A stretch of 41,618 nucleotides of DNA from an uncultured Clostridia bacterium (GTDB lineage: Bacteria > Bacillota > Clostridia > Oscillospirales > JAAYOS01). The translations under genes and the position numbers were made by a program. Each line of letters begins with the position of its first letter. Position 1 is the stretch's first letter. The stretch is from positions 1 to 41,618 of the forward strand of contig CALXFK010000066.1 in the NCBI GenBank assembly GCA_944387575.1. The letters run 5' to 3'. The notes beneath the pieces were generated by a model. It was not told the origin of the DNA. It saw nothing but the letters and a program-made list of their open reading frames with translations, and made no database searches. Below, one piece after another: positions 1-8,713 of this stretch.

Positions 1-353
1 CTCCTCGATGTTGCCGGGAACGCCGGCGCATAGTACTCGGAATAGCTAACGTATGCCGCAGAGTCGTTGTAATAGTTGTACGAGAGCACCTTCCCGTCCT
101 CATCCGCCACCACATCGACACTCTCCATTCCGTCGTACCAGCTGAGGCGCCAACGGCGCACCGGTCCGTCGTCCTCATAGCTTCCGCTGAAATTCTCGTA
201 GCTGTCCCCGATGCCAACAGCCTGCTTTACTGCAAGCGTAATTCGGGTGAGCTCATCGCTCGCCTCGAGCTTGTTGGTGCCCTCAGCCGCGGCAGATATT
301 GACGACAACGCGATCACGACCGCGGCACACACCGATAACAATCGTTTAAACAC
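1..353 (-). CDS. Secreted protein, N-terminal part (YcdB/YcdC-like repeat?), cut by window edge
   Basis: The leftward reading frame runs off the left edge, so only about 118 N-terminal residues are visible. They begin with a basic stretch and a hydrophobic segment ending in an Ala-rich cleavage-like site (ISAAAEG), which is a plausible signal peptide. The following part (ITLAVKQAVGIGDSY...RRWRLSWYDGMESVDVVADEDGKVLSYNYY) resembles the repeats of secreted YcdB/YcdC-type proteins of Firmicutes, in which a PepSY-like unit has a W-x-L-x-W strand and a turn with D-x-G. A GTG at 353 is preferred because AAAGGAG lies nine bases upstream; the ATG at 362 directly abuts that ribosome binding site. The family assignment is tentative because the C-terminal part is missing; the secretion signal is clearer. 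Confidence 0.6.
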   Translation of the reverse strand, partial: MFKRLLSVCAAVVIALSSISAAAEGTNKLEASDELTRITLAVKQAVGIGDSYENFSGSYEDDGPVRRWRLSWYDGMESVDVVADEDGKVLSYNYYNDSAAYVSYSEYYAPAFPATSR

Positions 354-430
354 AGCCTCCATCTCCTTTGCCTTAAATTTATTATCATATATTTAGACAT
401 ACCACGTTGGAAAATGTTCCCGACATTTGT

Positions 431-862
431 TTAAAATTTCATTTTAAATAGCAGTACCCCTCCGGTCATCAACGCAAGTCCGACATATTTGTTCCACCCG
501 AACGCCACTCGCTCCTGCCCGAGCCATCCGAATGCGTCTATCATCGCAGCGACCGCAAGCTGTGCGATCAATATGACCGGCACCGCGACCGACGCCGAAA
601 GGTTTTTGACCGCGACCATCACCGTTATCGTGATGACCAGCCCGAGAGCCCCGCCCATTCGGTATATCCAGTCAGGCTTAACCACGGCGGACAGGTTTCC
701 TCCGCCTACCGCAAGCACCGCCACAAGCGACAGCGCAAACGCCGTCCCCTGGACAAACAGATTCGCCTCAAGCAGCCCTGCCTCATCGCTGAGCCGCGTG
801 TTCATGACGCCCTGAAAACTCATCGCAGCCCCTGCGAGCAGCGCAAACAAAATTCCGACCAT
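431..862 (-). CDS. YdcZ/DUF606-family (DMT superfamily) small membrane transporter
   Basis: A 143-residue protein, nearly all hydrophobic, with about five membrane segments, beginning MVGILFALLAGAAMSFQGVMN and ending GLALMTGGVLLF. The N-terminal GxxMxxQxxxN pattern and the short length are typical of the DUF606/YdcZ family, small relatives of drug/metabolite transporters that often act as pairs. No substrate can be inferred. The ATG at 862 is chosen because GGAGG sits seven bases upstream; a longer upstream frame exists but has no ribosome binding site. It lies 60 bases downstream of the DUF1015 gene on the same strand and may be co-transcribed. No partner YdcZ gene is visible beside it. Confidence 0.8.
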   Translation of the reverse strand: MVGILFALLAGAAMSFQGVMNTRLSDEAGLLEANLFVQGTAFALSLVAVLAVGGGNLSAVVKPDWIYRMGGALGLVITITVMVAVKNLSASVAVPVILIAQLAVAAMIDAFGWLGQERVAFGWNKYVGLALMTGGVLLFKMKF

Positions 863-922
863 GTGCGTACCTCCACAAATATATTCCGCGAATAGTATTT
901 GCCGGTACGCAGTGCGCAATTC

Positions 923-2176
923 TCACTTGCGTATAATACGTGCCTCCATGTAGAATCTCTTGTCCGCCGCATGACCCATCGAGAAGGTTTTGCGCGGCAG
1001 CGAACCGTCCCGCATCACCGCACGGAACAGGTCATTTTTGTCCATGTTGGGAAGCAGGAACGCCGCTGCGTTCTCTCCCCGACCGAGCTCACGCGCTACC
1101 TCGTCGCCGTGGACATAGTCTATCCTGCCGCCGTTCTCCCTTACGAACCTCTCAACAAGTTCCTCCACCGACCCTACGGTCAGACCGGACGTCGGGTTCG
1201 ATATTGCCAGGTTCCGCTCCCCGTCCGCAGTCACAAAACTGAACCGCTGATCTCCCTCGCCAGAGGTCACCCCACCGAGGTATCTATCCAGTGCGGTACG
1301 GTCAATGTCAAACAGAACACGGTGTATCGGTTCAAATTGAAGCGCGGGAGAGTGAAGGTTTACAAGTTCACACAGCGCGTATCGCGCCGGATGGTACATC
1401 CGCTCGGAGGGAAGCAGACCCTTCTTTATCTCCTCCCAACAGGTCTTGGCGGTGGCAAGCGAGTGGTTGCCGTCCCCGACCGCATAGACGAGCGGTGCTT
1501 TTCCAGGCATACCGTATTTTCTCTCGAGCCTAGCCGGGTCGGCAAGCCTGCGCAGCGCAGCCTCTGCCGCAGCGCTCGCGCCGCCGGTTATGAGCTCTCC
1601 GCGGAGTCTCCCGGCACCTTCCATCAGCTCAAAATCATATATCAATTCCCCGCCCGCCTCGTGCAGCGGCTCTATTACCGTGCAGTCCGGGTCGTCAATA
1701 AGCAACATAATGTGGGGCAGCTCGAGTAGCGCGCCTCTGCGCACCTCGACGCGAGGAGGTATGCGGGACACGACCGTCCCCTCGGTGGCGCGCACCGCGC
1801 TGGTGCTCCCCTCCGAAAAATCATACTCCTCAAGGTCGACCGCTCCAACCATCCCGAGCCGCACTCCGCCGTCCGGCAGCGTACGCCTCGTGAGCATATA
1901 CCCGCGCGGAAGTATCCTCATATACCCGTCCGCCATATAGCTTTCCATCGCACCGCATATCGCGGATATTCGTGCGCCGGTGTCCTCCCGCCCAAGATAT
2001 ATTTCGGGCAGGACCAGACGTAACGTGCTCGGCGAATCCCCGACATACCCGTCCACTCTCTGCCAGTAATCCGGCTGAGACGTGTACTGATCGCAGGCTA
2101 CAACGCTCCACTTTTTGAGCTCCACGCCCTCTGCGGGCACTATCATTTCTGCAGGAAGAAAAGGAAGATTATTCAT
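923..2176 (-). CDS. DUF1015 family protein
   Basis: A 417-residue soluble protein. Recognisable DUF1015 landmarks are the N-terminal proline-rich start (FLPAEMIVPAEGVELKKWSVVACDQYTSQP), the central AVGDGNHSLATAKTCWEEIK segment, equivalent to the DGxHR-like motif of the family, and a C-terminal FLLPNMDKNDLFRAVMRDGSLPRKTFSMGH block. The length matches full-length Firmicutes members. Its biochemical function is not established; some DUF1015 relatives have been linked to serine kinase-type ParB/Srx folds, but I infer no activity here. An AGAGG ribosome binding site precedes the ATG at 2176, and a leftward promoter is visible upstream. It is divergent from asnS, so the two share the intergenic region. 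Confidence 0.85.
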   Translation of the reverse strand: MNNLPFLPAEMIVPAEGVELKKWSVVACDQYTSQPDYWQRVDGYVGDSPSTLRLVLPEIYLGREDTGARISAICGAMESYMADGYMRILPRGYMLTRRTLPDGGVRLGMVGAVDLEEYDFSEGSTSAVRATEGTVVSRIPPRVEVRRGALLELPHIMLLIDDPDCTVIEPLHEAGGELIYDFELMEGAGRLRGELITGGASAAAEAALRRLADPARLERKYGMPGKAPLVYAVGDGNHSLATAKTCWEEIKKGLLPSERMYHPARYALCELVNLHSPALQFEPIHRVLFDIDRTALDRYLGGVTSGEGDQRFSFVTADGERNLAISNPTSGLTVGSVEELVERFVRENGGRIDYVHGDEVARELGRGENAAAFLLPNMDKNDLFRAVMRDGSLPRKTFSMGHAADKRFYMEARIIRK

Positions 2177-2236
2177 TTATACCTCTTTGTAAAGTCCTGC
2201 CCCGGCAACGGCACCGCACCGGAGCATGTAATGGAT

Positions 2237-2266
2237 ATAATATAACCATATGCTGCACGTTTTCAA
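2237..2266 (-). promoter_or_regulatory. Putative promoter for the DUF1015 gene
   Basis: On the minus strand, TTGAAA (2261-2266) is followed after 16 bases by TATATT (2239-2244), or after 18 bases by TATTAT (2237-2242). The position, about 60 bases ahead of the start codon, fits a sigma-A promoter for the leftward gene. Confidence 0.45.
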
Positions 2267-2409
2267 CGTATGCGCAGTATCTGACTTAACAGACTACGTC
2301 GCTCACACAAACATAAAAACCGCATGCCATTGCGGATAATTTTACCGTACTATATAATAAATGTCAAGTTCGGCGCTTTTATTCGCTGAAATTGCGCCAT
2401 TTTGACCAC

Positions 2410-2438
2410 TTTACATCGGGGCAAAAAACGTTTATACT
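2410..2438 (+). promoter_or_regulatory. Putative sigma-A promoter for asnS
   Basis: TTTACA (2410-2415) and TATACT (2433-2438) are separated by exactly 17 bases and lie about 65 bases upstream of the asnS start. This predicts a short leader transcribed from around 2445. Confidence 0.6.
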
Positions 2439-2501
2439 CTAATTAAGGACGGTATATATCTGCCATTTGATACGGCGGTATGCACCTGCATGGAGGCAAT
2501 T

Positions 2502-3893
2502 ATGGAGTTAACCAGAGTTAAGGACATATTTCTCAGTCCAGAAGAGTATTCGGGCAAATCTGTAAGCATAGGCGGATGGATCCGTACCGTTAGGGACAGC
2601 AAGGCATTCGCTTTTATAGAGCTCAATGACGGTTCGACGGTGAAGAGCATTCAGCTCGTCGCCGACACTCAGACCAAAAATTTCGACGAGGCTCGCCGGT
2701 ACAATGTCGGCTCGGCTGTCATCGCGACCGGAACTATAGTTCTCACGCCGCAGGCAAAGCAGCCCCTTGAAATGAAAACCGCATCCATTCAGCTCGAGGG
2801 AGCGTCCGATCCTTCCTACCCGCTTCAGAAAAAGCGGCACACAATGGAATATCTCCGCACTATTGCGCATCTTCGTCCCCGTTCGAACACTTTTAACGCC
2901 GTTTTCCGCGTTCGCAGCGAGGCGGCATTTGCGATACACGACTTTTTCCACAGCCAGGGCTTTGTATATGCGCACACCCCGATAATAACCGGGTCGGATG
3001 CGGAAGGCGCAGGCGAAATGTTCCGGATAACCACCCTCGACGCGGAGAATCCCCCTCGTGGTGCGGACGGCAAGATTGACTGGTCTCAGGACTTCTTCGG
3101 CAAGGAGACCAACCTCACCGTGTCCGGTCAGCTCGAGGCTGAGACTTTCGCGCTCGCTTTCGGCAGGACCTACACTTTCGGACCGACCTTCCGCGCCGAG
3201 CGTTCGAACACCCCGCGTCACGCGGCAGAGTTCTGGATGATCGAGCCTGAGATAGCATTTGCCGACCTCAATGACGACATGGATCTCGCGGAAGCGATGG
3301 TCAAGCACATAATCCGCCATGTTATGAAGAGCTGCACCTACGAGCTCGAGTTCTTCAACAGCTTTGTCGACAAGGGGCTGCTCGAGCGGCTTGAGGCAGT
3401 CGCATCCGCCGACTTCGGGCGTATGTCCTACACCGAGGCGATAGCTGAGCTTGAGAAGGTGAAGGACCGTTTTGAGTACCCGGTATACTGGGGTTGCGAC
3501 CTTCAGACCGAGCACGAGCGCTACCTCACCGAACAGGTTATGAAGCGCCCGGTATTCGTCACCGACTACCCCAAGGAGATAAAGGCGTTCTATATGCGTC
3601 TCAACGACGACGGAAAGACGGTTGCGGCAGCCGATCTGCTCGTCCCCGGTGTGGGTGAGCTCATAGGCGGGAGCCAGCGTGAGGAGCGACTCGACCTCCT
3701 TCTCTCCCGCATACACGAGCTCGGTCTTCGAGAAGAGGACTACTCATGGTATCTCGACCTCCGCCGCTACGGCGGTGCAAAGCACGCCGGTTTCGGTCTT
3801 GGTTTTGAGCGTATGATAATGTACCTCACCGGCATTCCGAACATACGTGACGTCATACCCTACCCGCGTACAACAGGAACGGCTGAGTTTTAA
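2502..3893 (+). CDS. asnS: Asparaginyl-tRNA synthetase
   Basis: A 463-residue class IIb aminoacyl-tRNA synthetase that charges tRNA-Asn with asparagine. The N-terminal OB-fold anticodon-binding domain (about residues 1-115; [25 protein letters not shown]) is followed by the catalytic domain with motif 2 ([21 protein letters not shown]) and motif 3 ([15 protein letters not shown]). The [14 protein letters not shown] form indicates the Asn rather than the Asp enzyme. The start is set at 2502 because GGAGG (2492-2496) is five bases upstream; the ATG at 2490 overlaps this site. The ECF gene follows after 21 bases, so the two probably form an operon. No T-box is seen in the leader. Confidence 0.97.
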   Translation: MELTRVKDIFLSPEEYSGKSVSIGGWIRTVRDSKAFAFIELNDGSTVKSIQLVADTQTKNFDEARRYNVGSAVIATGTIVLTPQAKQPLEMKTASIQLEGASDPSYPLQKKRHTMEYLRTIAHLRPRSNTFNAVFRVRSEAAFAIHDFFHSQGFVYAHTPIITGSDAEGAGEMFRITTLDAENPPRGADGKIDWSQDFFGKETNLTVSGQLEAETFALAFGRTYTFGPTFRAERSNTPRHAAEFWMIEPEIAFADLNDDMDLAEAMVKHIIRHVMKSCTYELEFFNSFVDKGLLERLEAVASADFGRMSYTEAIAELEKVKDRFEYPVYWGCDLQTEHERYLTEQVMKRPVFVTDYPKEIKAFYMRLNDDGKTVAAADLLVPGVGELIGGSQREERLDLLLSRIHELGLREEDYSWYLDLRRYGGAKHAGFGLGFERMIMYLTGIPNIRDVIPYPRTTGTAEF

Positions 3894-3914
3894 TGAGCTT
3901 TAGGAGGTAATTCT

Positions 3915-4511
3915 ATGCAGAACACTAACAACAAGCTGCGCTATTTCGTCGAACTTGCCATGCTGGTCGCAGTGATACTCCTCATGAATTTCACCCCTCT
4001 TGGATTCCTGAAGGTCGGAGCGGTCGAGATTACGTTCATCGTCATCCCGATAGCGGTCGGCGCGATAGTGCTCGGACCTGCCGCCGGCGCGATACTCGGC
4101 GGAGTGTTCGGAGTGCTCAGCTTTATACAGTGTTTTGGCGCCAGCAGCTTTGGCGTTGCACTGTTCAGCATCAGCCCGGTCTACACCTTTATAACCTGCA
4201 TCATCCCCCGCATACTCATGGGTCTGCTCGCCGGTCTTATATTCAAGGCTCTACGCAACGACCGCACGAAGATCGTAAGCTACGTAGTCGCATCGCTCGG
4301 CTGTGCACTGCTCAACACGCTGTTCTTTGTCGGATGCATTCTGCTCTTCTTCGGAAACAGCGAGTATATACAGACTCTTCGCGGCGGTGCTAACATCCTC
4401 GCATTCTTCGTAGCTTTCGTCGGAGCCAACGGTCTTATCGAGGCAGTGAGCTGCGGCATCCTTGGCGCAGCAATAGCAAAGGCGCTCAACGTCGCATTCA
4501 AGCGTGGCTGA
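3915..4511 (+). CDS. ECF-type transporter S component (substrate-binding membrane subunit)
   Basis: A 198-residue integral membrane protein with about six hydrophobic segments. The pattern GFLKVGAVEITFIVIPIAVGAIVLGPAAGAILGGVFGVLSFI is typical of S components of energy-coupling factor transporters, which bind a vitamin-like substrate and share an energising module (EcfA/A'/T) encoded elsewhere. The substrate cannot be read from the sequence: there is no riboswitch ahead of it and no vitamin-metabolism gene beside it. AGGAGG lies just ahead of the ATG. It follows asnS by 21 bases on the same strand and ends at a strong hairpin, suggesting an asnS-ECF transcription unit. Confidence 0.85.
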   Translation: MQNTNNKLRYFVELAMLVAVILLMNFTPLGFLKVGAVEITFIVIPIAVGAIVLGPAAGAILGGVFGVLSFIQCFGASSFGVALFSISPVYTFITCIIPRILMGLLAGLIFKALRNDRTKIVSYVVASLGCALLNTLFFVGCILLFFGNSEYIQTLRGGANILAFFVAFVGANGLIEAVSCGILGAAIAKALNVAFKRG

Positions 4512-4520
4512 ATAACAATT

Positions 4521-4560
4521 CAAGACCGGCACGGGCATCGACCGCGCCGGTCTTGTTTTA
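4521..4560 (+). terminator. Rho-independent terminator after the asnS-ECF unit
   Basis: A perfect 10-base-pair stem (CAAGACCGGC at 4521-4530 with GCCGGTCTTG at 4546-4555) and a 15-base loop, followed by a short T-rich tail. It lies 10 bases beyond the ECF stop codon. Confidence 0.75.
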
Positions 4561-4578
4561 TGCATCCCCAAAATCTGA

Positions 4579-4607
4579 TTGACATTTTGCGGACGCCCTG
4601 ATATAAT
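4579..4607 (+). promoter_or_regulatory. Consensus sigma-A promoter of tRNA-Arg
   Basis: TTGACA (4579-4584), a 17-base spacer and TATAAT (4602-4607) match the sigma-A consensus perfectly. It lies about 37 bases upstream of the mature tRNA 5' end, as expected for a highly expressed stable RNA. Confidence 0.85.
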
Positions 4608-4643
4608 GAATAGAGTGTTGGCGGGTTCTTCTTCACAACATAT

Positions 4644-4718
4644 GCGCCTGTAGCTCAGTGGATAGAGCACCGGCCTCCGGAGCCGGGTGCGATGGTTCGA
4701 TTCCATTCAGGCGTGCCA
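4644..4718 (+). tRNA. tRNA-Arg (anticodon CCG)
   Basis: A complete cloverleaf: acceptor GCGCCTG pairs with CAGGCGT, the D stem is GCTC/GAGC, the anticodon stem CCGGC/GCCGG encloses loop CTCCGGA with anticodon CCG, and the T arm is GATGG-TTCGATT-CCATT. The 3' CCA is encoded (4716-4718). It reads the CGG arginine codon. A consensus promoter lies ahead and a strong terminator directly behind. Confidence 0.95.
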
Positions 4719-4721
4719 AGA

Positions 4722-4762
4722 AAAAATACCGTAGCAAAGTTTCGCTTTGCTACGGTATTTTT
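4722..4762. terminator. Bidirectional terminator between tRNA-Arg and ybaK
   Basis: A perfect 18-base-pair inverted repeat (4722-4739 with 4745-4762) around a 5-base loop, with an A-tract at one end and a T-tract at the other. It can terminate the rightward tRNA transcript and the leftward ybaK transcript alike. Confidence 0.9.
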
Positions 4763-4774
4763 CGTTTATATAGT

Positions 4775-5245
4775 TTACGCGGTGATGTCAGCGGTCTCTG
4801 CGCCTATGTACCTCACCAGGTCATCTGGGCTCAGCATCACCTGCACACCGCGCTGCCCCGCACTCACCGAGATCCTGTCGAACAGCACACAAGTCTCGTC
4901 AATATACGTCGGGAACTTCTTTTTCATTCCAATCGGCGAACATCCTCCGCGAAGGTAACCGGTCGTCGGCAGGAGTTCCTTGAGGTGCAGCAGTTCCACC
5001 CGCTTATTGTGCGACGCAGAAGCAGCTTTTTTCAAATCGAGCTCTTCCGCGACCGGGATACAGAACACGACGTGCCCGGTCTTATCACCCGCCGCAACAA
5101 GTGTTTTAAATACCTGCTCAACCGGAAGTCCGAGCATCTCTGCGGCATGAACTCCCGAAAGGTCGTCCTCGCTCCACTCGTACGTCTTTGACGAATACTC
5201 TATTCCCGCCGCTTCAAGCAGACGCATGACATTTGTCTTTACCAT
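4775..5245 (-). CDS. ybaK: YbaK-family Cys-tRNA(Pro)/Cys-tRNA(Cys) deacylase
   Basis: A 156-residue stand-alone editing-domain protein of the YbaK/EbsC family. These hydrolyse Cys-tRNA(Pro) formed by mischarging of ProRS. Family landmarks are the N-terminal KTNVMRLLEAAGIEY, the FKTLVA strand, the VFCIPVAEELDLKKAA segment with the conserved catalytic lysine region, and the TGYLRGGCSPIGMKK loop. The length matches the family. It lies downstream of clpX, separated by a hairpin, and ends at the bidirectional terminator shared with tRNA-Arg. Confidence 0.93.
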   Translation of the reverse strand: MVKTNVMRLLEAAGIEYSSKTYEWSEDDLSGVHAAEMLGLPVEQVFKTLVAAGDKTGHVVFCIPVAEELDLKKAASASHNKRVELLHLKELLPTTGYLRGGCSPIGMKKKFPTYIDETCVLFDRISVSAGQRGVQVMLSPDDLVRYIGAETADITA

Positions 5246-5264
5246 TTCTTCACCAAAATAACCG

Positions 5265-5297
5265 TCTGCGGCAAAACGTCTCGCGTTTTGCCGCAGA
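5265..5297 (-). terminator. Hairpin between clpX and ybaK
   Basis: A perfect 14-base-pair stem (TCTGCGGCAAAACG at 5265-5278 with 5284-5297) and a 5-base loop. On the leftward strand it follows the clpX stop codon closely and is trailed by a weak T-rich stretch (CGGTTATTTT). It is either a leaky terminator that lowers ybaK expression or an mRNA-stabilising stem; the sequence does not decide. Confidence 0.55.
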
Positions 5298-5307
5298 AAT
5301 TTTCTAT

Positions 5308-6558
5308 TTAGGCACTTCTGTCGTCAGCTTCCCTGAATATCTGGGGAGGAGCCTCACCGCGCACACACGCAGGAGTGATACGCACCCGCTTTATTGTCGG
5401 GTCGGATGGGGTCTCGTACATTATGTCGCTCATTATGCCCTCGACCACTGCACGAAGACCGCGCGCGCCTATTTTACGTTCCGCTGCCTTTTCAGCGATC
5501 TCCATAAGCGCACTCTTCTCCACTTCCAGCTTCACACCATCCATCTCAAGAAGCCGTGAATACTGTTTAATAAGTGCGTTTTTCGGCTCGACAAGTATCC
5601 GTATGAGTTCTTCCTTACCGAGCTCGGCAAGCGGTGCAATCACCGGGAGCCTGCCAACAAGCTCCGGGATTATGCCATATTTGAGCAGGTCATGCGGCTG
5701 TATCTGCTTGAGCAGCTCGGTGCGGTCGAGGTCGTCCTTGCGCCTTACGTCCGCCCCGAATCCTATGCCCTGCTTGCCTACACGGGCGTCTATGACCTTC
5801 TCGATACCGTCAAACGCACCGCCACAAATAAACAGGATGTTTTCAGTATTCACCTGTATGAACTCCTGGTGCGGATGCTTCCGACCACCCTGGGGCGGAA
5901 CATTTGCAACCGTCCCTTCGAGTATTTTAAGCAGCGCCTGCTGTACGCCCTCGCCACTCACGTCACGAGTGATAGAAGTGTTCTCGCTCTTACGCGATAT
6001 TTTATCGATCTCATCAATATAAATTATGCCCCGCTCCGCAAGTTCAACGTCATAATCGGCAGCCTGAATAAGTCGCAGAAGTATATTTTCGACGTCCTCA
6101 CCGACATATCCCGCCTCGGTAAGCGTAGTAGCGTCGGCAATGGCGAACGGCACATTGAGTATCTTTGCGAGTGTCTGCGCGATAAAAGTCTTACCCGAGC
6201 CAGTCGGACCGAGCATGAGTATATTCGACTTCTGGAGCTCAACTTCGCCTTCTGCGGCAGGATGCGTTATGCGCTTATAGTGGTTGTATACAGCCACCGC
6301 CAGCGTCCGCTTTGCAGTATCCTGACCGATTATATACTCGTCGAGCTTCGCATGAATCTCGGCGGGCTTGAGCAGCTCACCGAGTGCCGGTACCTGTGTG
6401 CCCGACGTTTCAAACTGAAACTCCTCGCCAAGGATATTTACGCACTGCATCACACACTCGTCGCATATACGCACGCCCGGACCGGTAATCATGCGCTCTA
6501 CCTGCGACTCGCTTTTCCCGCAAAATGAGCAGCGCACCTGCTTTCCATCGTTTTTCAT
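5308..6558 (-). CDS. clpX: ATP-dependent Clp protease ATP-binding subunit ClpX
   Basis: A 416-residue AAA+ unfoldase that delivers substrates to ClpP. The N-terminal zinc-binding domain has four cysteines in C-x2-C...C-x2-C arrangement (CSFCGK and ICDECV). The AAA+ core follows, with Walker A GPTGSGKT near residue 118, Walker [11 protein letters not shown], the GYVGEDVE pore loop, and the RKHPHQE and [11 protein letters not shown] segments typical of ClpX. The length is normal. An in-frame TTG at 6561 lies nine bases from AAAGGG and is an alternative to the ATG used here. It is downstream of clpP and tig on the same strand with a hairpin in the gap. Confidence 0.98.
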   Translation of the reverse strand: MKNDGKQVRCSFCGKSESQVERMITGPGVRICDECVMQCVNILGEEFQFETSGTQVPALGELLKPAEIHAKLDEYIIGQDTAKRTLAVAVYNHYKRITHPAAEGEVELQKSNILMLGPTGSGKTFIAQTLAKILNVPFAIADATTLTEAGYVGEDVENILLRLIQAADYDVELAERGIIYIDEIDKISRKSENTSITRDVSGEGVQQALLKILEGTVANVPPQGGRKHPHQEFIQVNTENILFICGGAFDGIEKVIDARVGKQGIGFGADVRRKDDLDRTELLKQIQPHDLLKYGIIPELVGRLPVIAPLAELGKEELIRILVEPKNALIKQYSRLLEMDGVKLEVEKSALMEIAEKAAERKIGARGLRAVVEGIMSDIMYETPSDPTIKRVRITPACVRGEAPPQIFREADDRSA

Positions 6559-6584
6559 CAATGACAGTTTCCCTTTCAGATTGT

Positions 6585-6626
6585 AATGCCAATCTCAAAC
6601 AAGTGCCCCTGTTCAAGATTGGCATT
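6585..6626 (-). other. Inverted repeat between clpP and clpX
   Basis: AATGCCAATCT (6585-6595) pairs perfectly with AGATTGGCATT (6616-6626) around a 20-base loop. It starts just beyond the clpP stop and ends about 10 bases ahead of the clpX ribosome binding site. There is no T-tract on the leftward strand, so an mRNA-processing or stability element is more likely than a terminator. Confidence 0.5.
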
Positions 6627-6632
6627 TGCAGC

Positions 6633-7214
6633 TCAGTGGTGAGTAATTATTTTGTCGACAAGTCCGTAAGCAACGGCTTCCTCAGCAGTCATAAAGTTGT
6701 CACGCTCGGTGTCATGCTCTATGACCTGAAGGGGTTTGCCGGTGTTCGCGGCAAGAATTCTATTGAGCTTATCACGGGTACGCAGAATCCAGTCAGTGTG
6801 GATCTTCATGTCGGTTGCCTGACCCTGCGTTCCACCGAGAGGCTGATGTATCATTATCTCAGCATTCGGAAGCACTATCCGCTTGCCCTTTGCACCGGAC
6901 GAAAGCAGGAACGCTCCCATCGATGCCGCAAGACCTATACAGACTGTGGACACGTCGCACTTGATATACTGCATTGTGTCATAAATCGCCATGCCCGCAG
7001 TAACTGAACCGCCGGGGCTATTTATATAGAACTGTATATCCTTATCCGGATCCTGCGCCTCAAGGAAAAGCATCTGCGCGACAATGAGGCTTGCCGTCAC
7101 GTCGTTAACCTCTTCGGAGAGCATTATTATACGGTCGTTGAGCAGCCTTGAGAAAATATCGTATGACCGCTCTCCCCTGTTTGTCTGCTCGATTACTACC
7201 GGTACAAGACTCAT
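6633..7214 (-). CDS. clpP: ATP-dependent Clp protease proteolytic subunit ClpP
   Basis: A 193-residue serine protease forming the tetradecameric chamber used by ClpX (and ClpC where present). The catalytic triad is visible as Ser98 in [11 protein letters not shown], His123 in IMIHQPLGG and Asp172 in [20 protein letters not shown] forms the oxyanion region. The ATG at 7214 is chosen because GGAG lies eight bases upstream; the GTG at 7223 overlaps that site. It lies 43 bases downstream of tig and upstream of clpX, forming the classical tig-clpP-clpX protein quality-control cluster. Confidence 0.98.
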   Translation of the reverse strand: MSLVPVVIEQTNRGERSYDIFSRLLNDRIIMLSEEVNDVTASLIVAQMLFLEAQDPDKDIQFYINSPGGSVTAGMAIYDTMQYIKCDVSTVCIGLAASMGAFLLSSGAKGKRIVLPNAEIMIHQPLGGTQGQATDMKIHTDWILRTRDKLNRILAANTGKPLQVIEHDTERDNFMTAEEAVAYGLVDKIITHH

Positions 7215-7257
7215 TTTATTCACTCCAATCGCTGTAAATGTAATTTATAGTTTAAAA

Positions 7258-8580
7258 TCAGTCCTCGGTCTTCTCCTGCTCAGCCTTCTCTTCCGGCTTT
7301 GCGGGCTCGGTGGCGACCGCTGCGGCGCAAACGAGGTCGTTTGCCTTGCTACGGAGAATGTCCTCACGCATGAGCTTCTCGCTCATGCTCATTTTAACCT
7401 TCTCCACATCCATATTATACTGCTCAGCTATCTTTTTATATTCGGCGTCGAGCTCCTCATCGGTCACTTCGAGCTTCTCTATCTCGGCTATCTTGTCAAG
7501 ACCGAGCTGTATGCGCACGCGCATCTCAGCCTGCGGACGCTGCTCAACCATAAGCTGCTCCGCGGTCATGCCAGTTATTTTGGTGTAGGTATCGAAAGAC
7601 ATGCCCTGCTGGGACATACGGAAAGCAAGATTCTCGACCATACTCTCGGCTTCCGCATCTATCATCGCATCCGGAATATCAGCCTTTACCTTCTCGGCAA
7701 GCTTCTCGAGCACCGAATTCTCAAACATTGCCTTGGAATCCGCCTCGCGGCTCTCGGTCATCTTCTTGAGCATATCCGCGCGGAACTCCGCAAGAGTATC
7801 GAACTCGCTTACATCCTTGGCAAATTCATCGTCCAGCTCGGGCAGAATCGACTCTTTGACCTCGTGTATCTTTACCTTAAACACTGCATCCTTACCCGCG
7901 AGATCCTCTGCATGGTACTCGGTCGGGAAAGTAACGTTGACATCGATCTCCTCGCCTGCCGAGTGACCAACTATCTGATCCTCAAATCCGGGAATGAAGC
8001 TGCCCGAACCGAGCTCGAGGCTATACTGCTCGCCCTTACCGCCGGCAAAAGCAACGCCGTCAACAAATCCCTCAAAGTCTATGACCGCGGTATCACCGTT
8101 CTGCGCGGCGCGGTCGACACTCTCGATGCGCGCATTACGGCGACGCATGTTCTCGATAGTGCTGTCGATCTCGCTCTCCTCGACATTTACCGGTATCTTG
8201 ACCGCTTCTATGCCCTTGTAGTCCTCAACGCTGACCTCAGGCATGACCGGCACCTTCGCCACGAAGGTGTATCCATCCGCATTTATCTCGCTGACTTCCA
8301 TGGTCGCATTGCCAACAGGCTCAAGACCAGCTTCCTTTACCGCAGCGTCGTACGCAGCGGGATAGGATATGTTCACAGCATCCTCCCAGAAAAAGCTCTC
8401 TCCGTAGAGATGCTCGATAATATTGCGCGGCGCCTTGCCCTTGCGGAAGCCGGGGATAGTCACCTTCCCGCGCTGCTTGTAATAAGCATCACTAACCGCT
8501 TTCTTGAACTCATCACCCGAAACTTCAATAGTAAGCTCGACTATGCTCTTCTCTTTCTTTTCGCTGTTCTTCAGATTCAT
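7258..8580 (-). CDS. tig: Trigger factor, ribosome-associated chaperone
   Basis: A 440-residue chaperone and peptidyl-prolyl isomerase that binds nascent chains at the ribosome exit tunnel. The N-terminal domain contains the ribosome-binding signature GFRKGKAPR near residue 45. The FKBP-type PPIase domain (about 155-245) contains GDTAVIDFEGFVDG and IPGFEDQIVGHSAGEE, and the long helical C-terminal domain ends in an acidic, Glu-rich tail (EEKAEQEKTED). GGAGG precedes the ATG and a good promoter lies at 8671-8700. It is first in the tig-clpP-clpX operon. Confidence 0.97.
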   Translation of the reverse strand: MNLKNSEKKEKSIVELTIEVSGDEFKKAVSDAYYKQRGKVTIPGFRKGKAPRNIIEHLYGESFFWEDAVNISYPAAYDAAVKEAGLEPVGNATMEVSEINADGYTFVAKVPVMPEVSVEDYKGIEAVKIPVNVEESEIDSTIENMRRRNARIESVDRAAQNGDTAVIDFEGFVDGVAFAGGKGEQYSLELGSGSFIPGFEDQIVGHSAGEEIDVNVTFPTEYHAEDLAGKDAVFKVKIHEVKESILPELDDEFAKDVSEFDTLAEFRADMLKKMTESREADSKAMFENSVLEKLAEKVKADIPDAMIDAEAESMVENLAFRMSQQGMSFDTYTKITGMTAEQLMVEQRPQAEMRVRIQLGLDKIAEIEKLEVTDEELDAEYKKIAEQYNMDVEKVKMSMSEKLMREDILRSKANDLVCAAAVATEPAKPEEKAEQEKTED

Positions 8581-8670
8581 TGGTGTACTTCCTCCCGATA
8601 TAGCGGTAGATCAAATGCAGACCGCCATTCCGGCTCCGCAAAGGACTGCCGCTTTATTCACACAGATTCG

Positions 8671-8700
8671 ATTATAGATTATACCATATGTTCCTTGCAA
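8671..8700 (-). promoter_or_regulatory. Promoter of the tig-clpP-clpX operon
   Basis: On the minus strand TTGCAA (8695-8700) is followed after 18 bases by TATAAT (8671-8676). A second TATAAT at 8678-8683 has a poorer -35 (TGGAAA, 17-base spacing). No CIRCE element or paired CtsR heptamer was found near it. Confidence 0.65.
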
Positions 8701-8713
8701 TTTCCATACCTTT

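Larger units (their letters stand above)
2177..2501. other. Divergent intergenic region between DUF1015 gene and asnS
   Basis: About 325 bases with no credible gene. It holds a leftward promoter near 2237-2266 and a rightward promoter at 2410-2438. The asnS leader from the predicted start point to the ATG is only about 55-60 bases, too short for a T-box riboswitch, and no T-box motif was recognised. A weak inverted repeat (CCGCA...TGCGG) lies near 2325-2340. Confidence 0.6.

Noticed and set aside
899-1729. A 276-codon rightward frame opposite the DUF1015 gene
   Set aside because: Antisense to a gene with clear family motifs; no ribosome binding site and no family resemblance.
2325-2340. Weak hairpin CCGCA...TGCGG in the DUF1015-asnS intergenic region
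   Set aside because: A five-base stem with poor tail is not enough for a terminator and sits between divergent genes, where none is expected.
2439-2501. Possible T-box leader ahead of asnS
   Set aside because: The predicted transcription start leaves only about 55-60 bases, too short for a T-box with specifier loop and antiterminator.
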